From Sclerotiophoma versabilis (lineage: Eukaryota > Ascomycota > Dothideomycetes > Pleosporales > Didymellaceae), in assembly GCA_012274445.1 (NCBI GenBank), contig JAAROD010000049.1, positions 62,001 to 126,000 of the forward strand: DNA of 64,000 nucleotides. Direction: 5' to 3'. The notes beneath the pieces were generated by a model. It saw nothing but the letters and a program-made list of their open reading frames with translations, had not been told where the DNA came from and made no database searches. Shown piece by piece: positions 21,700-32,695 of the stretch (within the stretch, counting starts at the first letter, position 1; each line of letters begins with the position of its first letter). Position numbers and translations under genes: made by a program.

Positions 21700-21946
21700 T
21701 ACAATGTTCTCCAGTGCATCGGACCATACTCCACTATCCAATAATACCTTAGCGCAAAACTCCACGCTTTTAGTCTTTCAGGCTAGCAGCTGCCCATGGG
21801 ACTCCGCATATCGTGTAAACAGGCAGGCGCAGGAGTACTTAAGGTTGATCGCCTGCCGCCCCTGGATTCTCATCTTCACTGTTGTGAACCTCATCAGGAC
21901 TACCTTACCCATCCACACAGCCTCTTCTTCGAAGACATCTGCAATC

Positions 21947-23616
21947 ATGGGTTTCATGCTCAAGGCCCCTCCTGGCACGCCTGGTTCGGCGACGCCTGCT
22001 ATTATGATTGGTCTGTTCGTCGCCTTCGGTGGTGTTCTCTTCGGGTACGTCTTCAATCGGCTCATGCTTTCGAGCTCTTGTCTAACCTTCACAGTTATGA
22101 TACCGGTACCATTGGTGGTATCCTTGGTATGAAGCACTGGAGGCAACTCTTCTCAACCGGCTACGTCAACCCCAACGATAACTTCGCCGACATCACTTCG
22201 GAACAGAAGTCTCTCATCGTCTCTATCCTGTCTGCTGGTACCTTCTTTGGTGCTCTTACCGCCGCCCCTACTGCCGACTTGCTCGGTCGTGTTCTCGGTC
22301 TTGTCGCTTCCAACCTTGTCTTCTGCGTCGGTGTCATTCTCCAGACTGCCGCCACTGACATCCCCCTCTTCGTTGCTGGTCGTTTCTTTGCTGGTTACGG
22401 AGTCGGTATGATCTCTGCGACTATCCCCCTCTACCAGTCTGAGACCTCTCCCAAGTGGATTCGTGGTGCCATTGTTGGTTGCTACCAGTTCGCTATTACC
22501 ATTGGTCTGCTGATTGCTGCCATCGTCGACAACGCCACCAAGAACCGCGATGACACAGGTTCCTACCGCATTCCTATCGCCGTTCAGTTCGCGTGGGCTA
22601 TCATCATGTTTGTCGGTTGCATCTTCATCCCAGAGACCCCCCGTTGGTACATCAAGAAGGGCCGCCCAGAGAAGGCTGCCAAGTCTCTCTCCAAGCTTCG
22701 CAAGCTTGATATGGAGCACCCTGCTCTCGTCGAGGAGCTCGCTGAGATCACTGCCAACCACGAGTACGAGCTGTCGCTCGGCAAGGCCACCTACCTCGAC
22801 TGCTTCAAGGGCAACCTCGGAAAGCGTCTTGCGACTGGTTGCCTTCTCCAGGCCCTCCAGCAGCTTACTGGTATCAACTTCATCTTCTATTATGGAACTT
22901 CCTTCTTCCAGAACACCGGTATCGACAACCCCTTCGTCATCACCCTGATCACCTCCTGCATCAACGTCGCTTCTACCATTCCTGGTCTCTGGCTCGTTGA
23001 GAAGTGGGGTCGCCGCAACCTCTTGCTCTTCGGAGCCGTCGGTATGGCTGTCTGCCAGTTCATCGTCGCCATTGCTGGTACCGTCGTCGGCACAGACAAC
23101 CTCCCCGTGCAGCGTCTTCTGATCGCTTTCGTCTGTATCTACATCTTCTTCTTTGCCTGCTCTTGGGGTCCTGTCGCCTGGGTCGTCACTGGTGAGATCT
23201 TCCCGCTCAAGGTCCGCGCCAAGTCCCTCTCGATGACTACCGCTACCAACTGGCTCCTCAACTTTGCTATCGGTTACGCTACCCCCTACATGGTCGACCC
23301 CGGCCCAGGCAACGCCAACATGGGTGCCAAGGTCTTCTTCGTCTGGGGTGGATGCTGCTTCATCTGTATCTTCTTCGTCTGGGCCATGATCTACGAGACC
23401 AAGGGTCTTTCCCTCGAGCAGGTCGACGAGCTCTACGGCAAGGTCTCCAAGGCGTGGCAGTCTCCCGGCTTCGTTCCTTCCGTCTCCTTCCAAGACGTTC
23501 AGGATGCTTCGGTTGACAACCGCCGCATGAGCTTGACTGATGCTGAGGCCCAGGCCACTCGCAAGCGATCAGCCCAGTACAACGAGACATACAACGAGAA
23601 GAACGTTGCTGTTTAA
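21947..23616 (+). CDS. Hexose (glucose) transporter, MFS sugar porter family
   Basis: Plasma-membrane sugar importer with twelve predicted hydrophobic helices. Two exons, 21947-22044 and 22095-23616 (GTACGT donor, CAG acceptor), give 539 residues, typical of fungal HXT/MST proteins. Signatures are FGGVLFGYDTGTIGGI in helix 1 (split by the intron), GRFFAGYGVGMISATIPLYQ (porter signature 2), FIPETPRWYIKKGRPEKA in the central loop, QQLTGINFIFYYGTSFFQ in helix 7, EKWGRRNLLLFG, WVVTGEIFPLKVRAKSLSM and YETKGLSLEQVDELYG at the end. It resembles high-affinity glucose transporters of Aspergillus (mstA-like), but affinity cannot be read from sequence. Codon use is strongly biased to C-ending codons, typical of a highly expressed gene. 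The start at 21947 gives the usual short cytosolic N-terminus. Confidence 0.92.
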
Positions 23617-26262
23617 GGTGGTTATGGGTTATGGTTAACGGTGTATGATTTCATGCATGGCTATGCATTGAACGAGCAAGGTGTTGGTGTGTTTTGCTAT
23701 ATCCATTTCTTTCCCCAGGGGTTGATGATTGCAATGCCCTGCGGTATATAATCAATCGCTATGAATCACGTTGTACATCCATCCCTTGCATTGATTGTGA
23801 CTCTTTTCCCTCTCATTCTCCGTTCTCTCCGTCGGCGACCGCTTCACACCGAAATGTTTGTTTACTTCCCCAGGTTTTCAGATCACCCGCTCGATGACGC
23901 CTCGAAGCCGCATCCGGCGCCTCACACGCAACCAGACAGCACCACCCAACCACTTCAAGACAAGCCTCGCAAGCCTCGACCCCACACCGGGCTTGCCGCT
24001 GCGCTAGCACGGGCGACCAGCGGCGACCAGCCGTCTTAGCCTCGATCTCGATCGTCCACATCGTCGCACATCAAACAACGCTGCGAACGTGCATCACAGC
24101 CATTTCACTCCAGCCACGAACCAAGTCGAACGATAAGCGCGCAGGTGTGAACGCTGTTCCACCGCATTGGGTGAGAACGAGAGCGATCGCGAGCGCGACA
24201 AGCGCAAGCGTGCAACGTAACGAGAGTCGAGATTACACAGCATTGCAGGGCTGGGATCGAAATAGCAGCCCCGCTACAATACTATGCTATACCCCGCGCT
24301 GCGCTACTGACGAACAGAACGCCGCTTGTTGCGTAGAATTGATCACTCGAGCGCGTCAAGCCAGGCATGTCAGGTCAGGTGGTTCGCGAAAGGGCTCACG
24401 CATATGTTCTGGTCTGTTCGTGCATCGATGCAAACGACAGTGCGGTACGAAACTATATCCAGCGATATGACGAAGGTCTGCATAATGGATGGTATGGCTT
24501 GGCTTGACTTGGCTTGGCGAGTGAGTGGAGTGGAGACTGCATGGCCATGTTCGAGAGCGATCGGTCAGGCGACATGCAGGACTGATGCGCTGGAATTAGC
24601 GCTCGATGCTTTGTTGGTGGTGATGAACGCAGTAGCAGTAGGAATGATGAGAGAGAGGAGAGGATCCTGGGTAGTTCCCTACTGCAGAGCGACAGCAAAG
24701 TGGCAGCAAAGGAAAGCAAGACATATGCCCTGCATATGACCATCAACCTAAGCATTTCCAGGCCTGCGCCCTTCGCCAAGCGCGAAAATAAGTCCTGGAA
24801 AGTAATGCATGGATATGCACATCGATCTCCATCACAACTCTCCCTCTCTCGCAACCACGAATTGCATTTCATTCCCCACGATGATTAACAGACGATCTAC
24901 GCTGATCCACGACTATCTGCTTGAATGACGCAGAGCACGTAAAAGCGCGCAAAGGGGACCCGCCACACGCCTGCCAATACTAGCGATCTATCGGAGGTTT
25001 ATGAACATCGTTAGTGCCCGCGCCCCGATGCGTCAGTGGGTATCGACACACCCGTCTATTTTACCGGACCACTGGGAATAGATAGCGGCTTGAGAAAGCA
25101 GACAGGCGGAGATGCTCCTTTGCTTTCCCGGGAAGCGCGTTCAACCTGGGAAATGGGGACGTGTCCGGGTATGGCGATCTTGAAGATCAAAAGCGGAGGT
25201 TGGCGATGTGCAAGATGTGCGGGGTGCGGCTCGTGATGCGGATTGATGCGAGTGGGGGATGGATGATGAGGGTGAGGGTCATCGTGCATATGCGGTCCAT
25301 GAGGCTGCGGGATGTGGGGCGCTGTCTCCACCCCCGCAAAGCCACTCGTCTCTCGGAAGCATGAGTGCATCACTGTTCGACTTCGACAAAGGGTATGTAG
25401 TATTGCATAGTGGGTATCTGTGTCTTTTCAGAGAAGTGATGTGCTGGTTGAATTTGCCGAATTCTGGAGTACATGCAATCATTTTCAGAGCAATACACGT
25501 GCATTCTCTGAATCGCAGATAGATTCAACACGACATTGTTCAACTCTAAAAAGCGCTAGAGCCTAAAGATGACGTCTCTCAATGACAAGAACTGACAAAA
25601 AAAAAACGTTGAAGACCAGTCTTCAACATCGACGGAGAAGAAAAGCGCAATAGAGTAGTCGAGTATCGCGCACGAAAGAGAAAAGAAAAAGCCCACGCAG
25701 TACATCTGCTCCGCGTGCCTGCGCACATCGAGATTGACACGGCTCGCACAGCCTGATCTCAGACTCTCCCATATGTTCTGCTTGTGGAGCGCGCGAACAA
25801 GTCTCAGTCGTGTTTTCGATCGTGTCTGGCTGTGGTTGGGTGAACTGTAAGCGCCATCACCATGTAGATCATGTCCAAGGAGTATCCACCAATCCTTTAT
25901 CTTCAACGAGTGAACCCTGGACTTCTTTGTGAATGGCTTGTGTCCCAGTGCCTCCTTTCAATCGCTGATACTAGCTTAATCGCTGCGCAACCTCGTCAAA
26001 TTAGGTTTATTGTGCGTCTTGGGTCCTGTAAGGATTTGCACCAGCATCTCGGCATCCTCGTTTGATCCTACGCTCATCGAAATGCTTCACTGGTCGTTGG
26101 TAACGCAAGATTATTGGCTCGAGCTTATTCTAACGGCATCAGTCATAAGGGTCGAATTTCAGCATGAAGTCGTTGCAGCGGGACCTGCTCAGTCGCGTTG
26201 AGTAGTAAGGTCATAGACCTAAGCCCTCGACCTGCTTAGGCTACGAAAACAATTACTTTTCT
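23617..26262. other. Gene-poor interval
   Basis: 2.6 kb between the hexose transporter (plus) and the minus-strand C2H2 gene. Contains GGCTTGACTTGGCTT-type short repeats near 24495 and an A9 run near 25598. No supportable gene or RNA. Confidence 0.55.
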
Positions 26263-27529
26263 TCAATCGATCACTTTCCTTCGTCGTGGTTGGAAAGGTG
26301 ATAACTGCAGGTAAGGGTGCGCTTTCCGCTGGTGGACAGCAACGGCATCACTCCGCTTGAATGTACGTCCGCAATTTTCCACTTCGCATGAATAGACAGG
26401 CTGTCCCGCTTCATTATGTTCAGAAAACATGTGTCGATGTAGGTTACGTTTGCGATAGTCTCCTGTAAATTTGCGGTTGCAAGCCGGACAATTCACTGAT
26501 TGGCTGGCACTAACACATGTCAGACTGTGATTTTGATACTGTGGGCTTCGGACTAACCTCGATGGATTAAGAGACGAGCTCCGGGATCTTTCTGCTCCAA
26601 TCCAAGGTTCAAGGGTCGAGCCTTGAGACGAACGGCTTGGCTCCATGGCGGGATGTTCAGGATGTTCGAACTGTCGGTCGACTGGATCATCATGTAGCAG
26701 CTGCGAACCCTGAATCAACATGTCACCGTTATACTGGTGGTACCCGAATACGTAAGCATGTTGATATTCACCTTCAGCATCCACGTCTTCCATGGGGTCC
26801 GGATGGTAACTAGGGTCGCCAGTGAAGCCCGGTTCTTGGAATGTAAGAATAGGTTCGCCGAATACAGAAGGCTCCCGGGACAAGACAAGGTCACGATTCT
26901 GGCCATATGCGACATACTTAAATTGATTTCCAGTACTGTGTATGGTATCCGTAGACGGTTGTGGAGGCGGAGGTGGCGGCGGTGGAGCGGCCGGGGCTCG
27001 CGGTCTCTTCGTTCTGGTAACTTCTCCGGCTAAACTTTTCGAAAGAGGAGAAGCACTATATCTCGTGGTATTGTATTTCCACTGCTCTTTATTCCAACCC
27101 GCATGCGCATATGTATCGGACGAAAGCTTATGATTGTCCCCAGACCAGGCTGGTTCGACTTCTGTAGAGGAAACAGCAGGGGCTGCCGCACAGGACTGAT
27201 TAGTAAGTGATTGGTAGTGTCCTGAAAGGTCATACTCCTGTTGTGGAGCGTGGGCTAACTCATGTTCCTGATAGTGTTCATATTCGTACGTCCACCGGTC
27301 GAACTCGCAATCATGTTCAAGCGGCTGCAGCCGGTCAGCCATGATATCAGAGATCTGCAAAACGTTCGGAAGGTCTGAGTTGCTTACTCACCGGCTCATT
27401 CAGCTTTGCAATGGCGTCAAGGCTGTTACCAAGCTCAGTAACGTGCACATCCCCGCCAAGCCAAGACAAATCAGGTTCGAAGTAGGCTTCTTCTAAGGAA
27501 TTAGTGGTACTGGATAATGAAAAAGACAT
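26263..27529 (-). CDS. C2H2 zinc-finger protein (putative transcription factor)
   Basis: Probable nuclear regulator, targets unknown. Exon 1 is 27529-27392 (46 residues) and exon 2 is 27354-26263, joined by a short intron (GTGAGT, TTTTGCAG), for 409 residues if read straight through. The first 250 residues are acidic, aromatic and low in complexity, with a nine-proline run preceded by the basic TRTKRPR. Near the C-terminus are two fingers: CPACNRKF...LHRHMFSEH and CEVENCGRTFKRSDAVAVHQRKAH (C-x4-C-x12-H-x4-H), then a basic end RRRK. A 48-bp stretch at 26557-26510 has intron features (GTTAGT, CTGAC, TTAG) and is a multiple of three, so a form 16 residues shorter is possible. Layout resembles the C2H2 gene at 3665. 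Confidence 0.8.
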
Positions 27530-29412
27530 TCTGGTAGCTGTTGAAGATGGCCGAATTCACGACCAAGCGTCGAGGGAGGCGCGAGGACATTGTAATAACG
27601 GCCCCATACTCAAAGCTTGGTCTGTCCCATGCTGCAGTCGTCGTGGCATTCTATTGACCATAGAATTGATGGGCGTCTCGAAGGCCTCGCTTTCATGAGG
27701 CATCAGTGCCTTGGAAAGGAAGCATTGGTCATGGAGTAGCGCCATGCCGGTGGCGGGTCAAACCTGACAGCAATAGCAGAGCGCACACCAGAATTGTTGC
27801 CTTGTGGCTGACATCTACGTGGAGACTTGACAGCAACTCAGTCTTATGCATAGTTATGCTGTGCTTGGGTTGGCGTCAAGGATCCATCCAGATCTGCGCT
27901 GGCCGTGCTTGGGATCGTCAGGACCGGGGGCAATGTTGGGTGGCGCTGAACCGACATCGCCGTGCTTCGAGCACTTCGCCATATATCTGATTGATGTTGT
28001 CAGACTATTAGATGGCTGCATTGGAGTAGAGAGGCTGGATATACTAGGTGTTAGCATCCCAAGCCAAAGCGGTGGAGACACACTCTACACATGGGGGCAG
28101 GAGCTGTATTCTATGCTGGTCATATGACCAACCGATGTCTTTTTCCAGCGAGGTGTGGTGCCTGGTCTTTTCGACACTGGCGCGCTTTACTCCCAGCTAC
28201 TGTAAGCAAGCATCAAGCTTGTCTGTCAGAGCCGCGTTGAATTTAGTCCTTCGATGCTAGCAAGCGATGCTATCCTGTACGACTCATGAATCGATTTCGT
28301 TGCACCACCGCTGGCGTTCCGATGGCTAGAGCTGATGTAAGAAGGCAAAAAGACAGGCCGTTGTTACGGCTCTGGTCGCTGCGCTCCTTCCCACCCCCAC
28401 TTGGGGGCGCCACGACCGCGAAAAAGCATGAAGGCGTTTCAACGGTGCACACTCGAGCTGTGCGGGCAGAATTGGACCCCGTTGACCGTCGACCAACCGC
28501 ATCGAAAGGTTCTGTGCATCTATCAGCTAACGTCAAACACCCTCAAAAACCTGGCTTCGCTCATTGCGCTAAGCTGCGCTTAGCGCGGGACTGGGGTGAA
28601 GGACGTACCGGTATTTGGCCACGCACGGACTGTCACACGTCTACCCAAGGGACAAGGCAAATCTTCAACGCCGTATCGAGGAACGGACCGTCTGGTGTGT
28701 CTCAGTGCGGGATCAAAGAAGGCAACCACTGCCGTAGGCGAGCGTCTATCAAGGTTCTACGGCTGTAGTGTGTGTGTCGCAAGACTTCGGCACCCAGACG
28801 TAGCACACATCTGGACTTATACCATACAGTTGGGCGCTAACAACGCAACAGTACCCAAAGAACCATACAAAGCCCACAGACTCAGGTGCTTTTCTCTATC
28901 GCTGTATCCCAATCTTTTGTGAACACGATACTCTAGCAGACGCAGAGTACATGAGCTGGACGCCTGAAAGCTGCAATGGCATAACCCATGCACGTCAGTC
29001 AGCGTATCATTGACGTATGTAGCACACCCTCACCCAAGACGCTATCCCAAACTGGCTTTGCAGTGTCAACTGTCGTCCCAACACCCATGCACAGGGCATC
29101 AAAAGGCAAACCCAGGCATCAATTGATGCCAGACTGTGTTAGCTTGATGGATGTGACGACATTCGGATATGAAGCTCCGACGGTGAGAGACGTGGAGCAC
29201 GGCTTCAGCGATACCGCAAGGCGACCTCGATCAATGCTGTCAACAGGCGCATAGCATAATGGGCAAGGCTGACCGCATGGTCGCGAGCTCACATGTTCCA
29301 ACGTAAGGCTCAGTGCACCACGACTCAAAGTAAACCTTCTTGATGTTCAACAACTCTGTATTGTCTTTTCAGCTATGGTCAATACCCGCATCTTTTCATA
29401 GTCCTAACAGTC
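27530..29412. other. Gene-poor interval
   Basis: About 1.9 kb. It holds a perfect 8-bp inverted repeat at 28566-28586 and no convincing coding sequence. Open frames around 28286-28768 on plus have no recognisable features. Confidence 0.5.
28566..28586. repeat. Perfect 8-bp inverted repeat, 5-nt loop
   Basis: GCGCTAAG, loop CTGCG, CTTAGCGC; followed four bases later by CTGG. Could form a GC-rich hairpin; function unknown. Confidence 0.6.
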
Positions 29413-30506
29413 TCACAGCTTCGACTTGGCCTCTTCTGGCTTTGCAACCTCTACCAGAGTCTTGCCAGTGTTCTTGCCCTCAAACAAGCCCACTAGCGCA
29501 CTCTCCGCTTTTGTGATGCCACCCTTGATGATTGTCTCCTTTCTCTTGAGTTTGCCTTCTGACAACCATTGAGCGAGCTCCTTCCTCGCTGCTGCGTACT
29601 TGTCGGCATAATCGAAGACGACGAAGCCTTGCATGCGAATGCGCATCGAAATGATCATGAGGTAGTTCTGGATATGTCAGCATATTGAAATCACACAGCA
29701 GTAAATGAGATACGTACCGAGGGGCCCTGGGGCTTCTTGTTGTTGTACTCGCTGATGGCGCCGCACATGACGAAACGAGCGAACGGCTTCGCTCTCGCAA
29801 GTGCCATATCGAGGATCTCTCCGCCGACATTGTCGAAGTAGACGTCAATGAGACCCTTGGTTGCAGCCCTGAACTTGTCCTTGAATTGCGGGTCCTTGTA
29901 GTTCAGCGCCTCGTCAAAACCAAGCTCTTCCTTCAGCCACGCAACCTTGCTGTCCTCACCAGCAAGACCAAGCACCTTCGCACCCTTCAACTTTGCGATT
30001 TGACCGACAACACTACCCGTGGCACCAGCAGCACCGGAGACAACAACGAAATCGCCGGCTTTGACCTGACCCACCTCCGTGATACCGAAGTAAGCGGTCA
30101 AGCCAGTCATACCCAGACAACCCAACGCATCGGTAGGGACAGCGCCCTCTGGCAGATCCAGCGATTCAACCTCCTTCTCTTTCAGTACTGTGTATTCAGA
30201 CCACCCACACATGCCGCTCGCATATGTGCCGACGGGGAACTTCTTGCTTTTCGAAGCCACAATGAGACCAATACCGCTGCCGCGCATCACTGCGCCGATC
30301 TTAACGGGTGGAATGTATGATCGTGTAGGGTTCAGCCAACCGCGCATGGCGGGATCTAAACTCAGGTAGAGCGTCTGGAAGAGAACTTCACCATCCTGAA
30401 GAGAAGAGGCAGAGGGCACAGCGTGCTGTTTCGACTCGAAGGTCTTGCCGGCAATGATGGCATCCTGCGGCCTCTCCTTGAGGTGAACGGATGTGTAAGA
30501 AGGCAT
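29413..30506 (-). CDS. NADP-dependent MDR-family oxidoreductase (LTB4DH / prostaglandin-reductase-like)
   Basis: Zinc-independent medium-chain reductase that reduces activated double bonds with NADPH; natural substrate unknown. Two exons, 30506-29718 and 29667-29413 (GTACGT donor, CAG acceptor), give 347 residues, the family norm. The N-terminal domain has TLYLSLDPAMRGWLNPTRSY, the typical substrate-domain motif. The Rossmann fold has VVVSGAAGATGSVVGQIAKL (Gly-rich nucleotide loop) and ends DVYFDNVGGEILDMAL, as in leukotriene B4 dehydrogenases. The C-terminus has MQGFVVFDYADKYAAARKEL and an expected KGGITKAESALVGLFEGKNT block before the end. It lacks the Cys and His zinc ligands of alcohol dehydrogenases. 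The ATG at 30506 gives the usual MPSYTSVHLKERP start; the 57 codons upstream in frame are probably leader. Confidence 0.9.
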
Positions 30507-31497
30507 ATCGATGTTTCGAAATGGGATTAATGGGATGTTGATGACCTGCCGCTGATAACTCGCTGGCTCCACTGTAATGAGAAGCTGAGTTGGGAATGAG
30601 TCGATGAGTTGATGAGTGGACAGAGCAGAGGGCACTTGTTTCTTATGAAGACCCTTTCGGAGCTCCGGACGTATCAACAGATTGCGTTACTTGTACCGGC
30701 GTCGCCGCTCGTGGGGTTGAGTCGCGGAGAAGTTGAGCCTCGGTACGGCGCTACTGCCCGATTTGGATCGCGCCGTGGAGCCGCCCGCACTTCTCCGCTC
30801 AGACTCCTACATCCCCGAAACGCCGACCTGTACCCATCGTCGGAATATCTACGAGCTGCACTTTTGTAAAGCAGATATCGCACAGAGCTTCACTCCGGCT
30901 GTAGATGATTTCTCCTGAGGCTGTAGATTGAGGAAGCTGTGCTAGAGTGCGCCGCACCATCAGCCAGGGAACCACTTAGTGCATCTGGGCAGGTAGCGGT
31001 GCTTCGTATCTACTGGTATCCCGAAGAAAGACCCGATGGCTCTGTGCAGATGACAGACCAAGCTCTTGGATACTAACGTCTAGGTTGAAGGGATGTCATT
31101 CAGTACCTTTTCCCCAATGCATATCGATACGTACATCTTAGTAGCGATGCGGAACAAAACTTCACAGACCAAAGCATACTGGACCAGTCACGATGACTTG
31201 TTAAGACTTGAATGCAGGGTTCTCGCAGCTACTGAGCACGTGCTCCTGTAGTGGATGGTGGGTGAGGATCAAAGCAGCAGCAAGTTCTTCATGGATGTAG
31301 CGCAGGCAGAAAATAAAGGGTTGATGGTGATTAGGAAGGGGCTGGATTTGCTTGTCTCGTAGCGGTGTTCAAAATAGTGGTAGTGAACTTTTGTAGGCTT
31401 AAGACGTGAGAGGAATAAAACCGTTTTCAGCTTGTACTATCAATGTCGGTAGTTCTGCGCCACCTATGATGAGGATGAGGCTCGCTTTTGCTGGGAT
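30507..31497. other. Intergenic region
   Basis: About 1 kb between co-directional minus-strand genes: promoter of the MDR reductase and 3' flank of RPC25. No further feature seen. Confidence 0.5.
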
Positions 31498-32380
31498 TCA
31501 CTCTTCTGCGTCGTCCATCTCAGCATCACCTTCTTCCCCTTCCTCCTCTTCTTGCTCGCCCCACCAAAGTGTCGGTCCCAGACCAGCCTGATTCATCGAG
31601 CCCTACGACAGCATTAGCAATCACATGCGACAAACGTCGGTCATACGTACAATGACCCTCCAAGCCGTTCCTCTCTCATCAACAACCTCGCCATCCTCGT
31701 TCCTCTGCTCGATTGTTGGTCTCTGATCGATCCACTCCTCCTGCTCAACCCTGAACAGCACCGGCTCACCCTTATCTAAAAACAACTCTGTACCATCCGA
31801 GTTCCACACCCACACATTTTCGCTCTTCTCAAACCTGCTGTTCTCAAAGAGATTTTGATACGGCACGAAAACCTCGCTCGTGAAGTCCAAGTCGATCACG
31901 ATGCCCTCGGGCGTACTAGATTTGATGCGCCCATATATGATCTCGCCGCGAAACGGGCGAAAAACAGCAAGACGAAACTCGGCGTTGATGTTAACGAGAC
32001 CTGTACCATGGCCAATCAAGCCCTCGGTCGCAGAAATTAAGTCCCAAAGGGCGATGCAGAGACCCACACCAGGGACGATCTTGTTGCTGTATTTGGTGTT
32101 GATGGCGTCCTTGATGGCTTGGGCGGAGGGCTTGCCGAAGTCTTGAGGTTTGATTTGGATCAGGTCTTGTATCGTGCTCTGTGGGGGGTCAGCACGTGCT
32201 AAAAGTGAAGCATGAAAGTTGCAGCAGCAAACGTGGAAGGCATCATATGTAGATCGTACGGTCAGGCAATTTTAAGACTTATGTTATATGGAAAGGCGCA
32301 TTATCAAGCTGGTAAAAAATATTCTGACCCAGGGCACGTCATATAGGCGTAGGCAAAGTACCACTTACAAGAATGAACAT
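31498..32380 (-). CDS. RPC25: RNA polymerase III subunit RPC25 (Rpb7-like)
   Basis: Forms the stalk of RNA polymerase III with Rpc17 and helps initiation on tRNA and 5S genes. Three exons, 32380-32369 (only M-F-I-L), 32178-31651 and 31602-31498, give 214 residues, matching yeast Rpc25. The start MFILSTIQDLIQIKPQDFG is nearly invariant in the family and fixes the tiny first exon (GTAAGT donor; 190-bp intron, long for this locus). The SHS2-like N-terminal part contains NKIVPGVGLCIALWDLI and INAEFRLAVFRPFRGEIIYG. The S1/OB-fold part has FTSEVFVPYQNLFENSRF and WVWNSDGTELFLDKGEPVLF. The end GSMNQAGLGPTLWWGEQ corresponds to the conserved GS..DGMGL..WWE. Head-to-head with the NUFIP/CCCH gene, 315 bp between starts. 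Confidence 0.94.
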
Positions 32381-32695
32381 GATGGCGACAGTCGAGGCTT
32401 CATGCTATGTGTCTTTAACGATAAGTGGATTTGGCGTTGTGTCACCGCAGCATTTTGGTGGTGACTGAGAAATGTGAGAGCTCGGCCGGCGAATGACGGT
32501 TCTTTCTCTCCGCAGAACGCGCTAACGCTATCGATAAGAAAAGATGCAGGTGCGTTCCTGCGCGTCTCATTTCTTGGTCGCCTACTCTTTACATCCTGTT
32601 GTCGAAAATCTACCCACACGTTGTCGGGAGTATAGCATGTGAATACACGGGTTGCCGAAGTGCTCCACTTCCCGTTTCACCCACTACCGCACGAA
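32381..32695. promoter_or_regulatory. Divergent promoter, RPC25 / NUFIP-CCCH gene
   Basis: A 315-bp head-to-head interval between two genes of RNA metabolism. No TATA box or other site stands out. Sharing of regulation is inference. Confidence 0.4.

Larger units (their letters stand above)
18190..21946. other. Gene-poor interval
   Basis: About 3.7 kb between the divergent dUTPase and hexose-transporter genes. Only one weak coding candidate (19673-19879, minus) and one short tandem repeat (19471-19503) were found. Other open frames look like chance. Confidence 0.55.

Noticed and set aside
21796..21946. Earlier start for the hexose transporter
   Set aside because: It reads across the 5' leader and exon 1 in another frame; the ATG at 21947 with the 22045-22094 intron gives the conserved FGGVLFGYDTG.
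22153..23493. 446-codon open frame antisense to the hexose transporter
   Set aside because: A mirror of the transporter's strong C-ending codon bias; the translation is Gly/Asp/Glu-rich without motifs, while the plus strand is a clear twelve-helix transporter.
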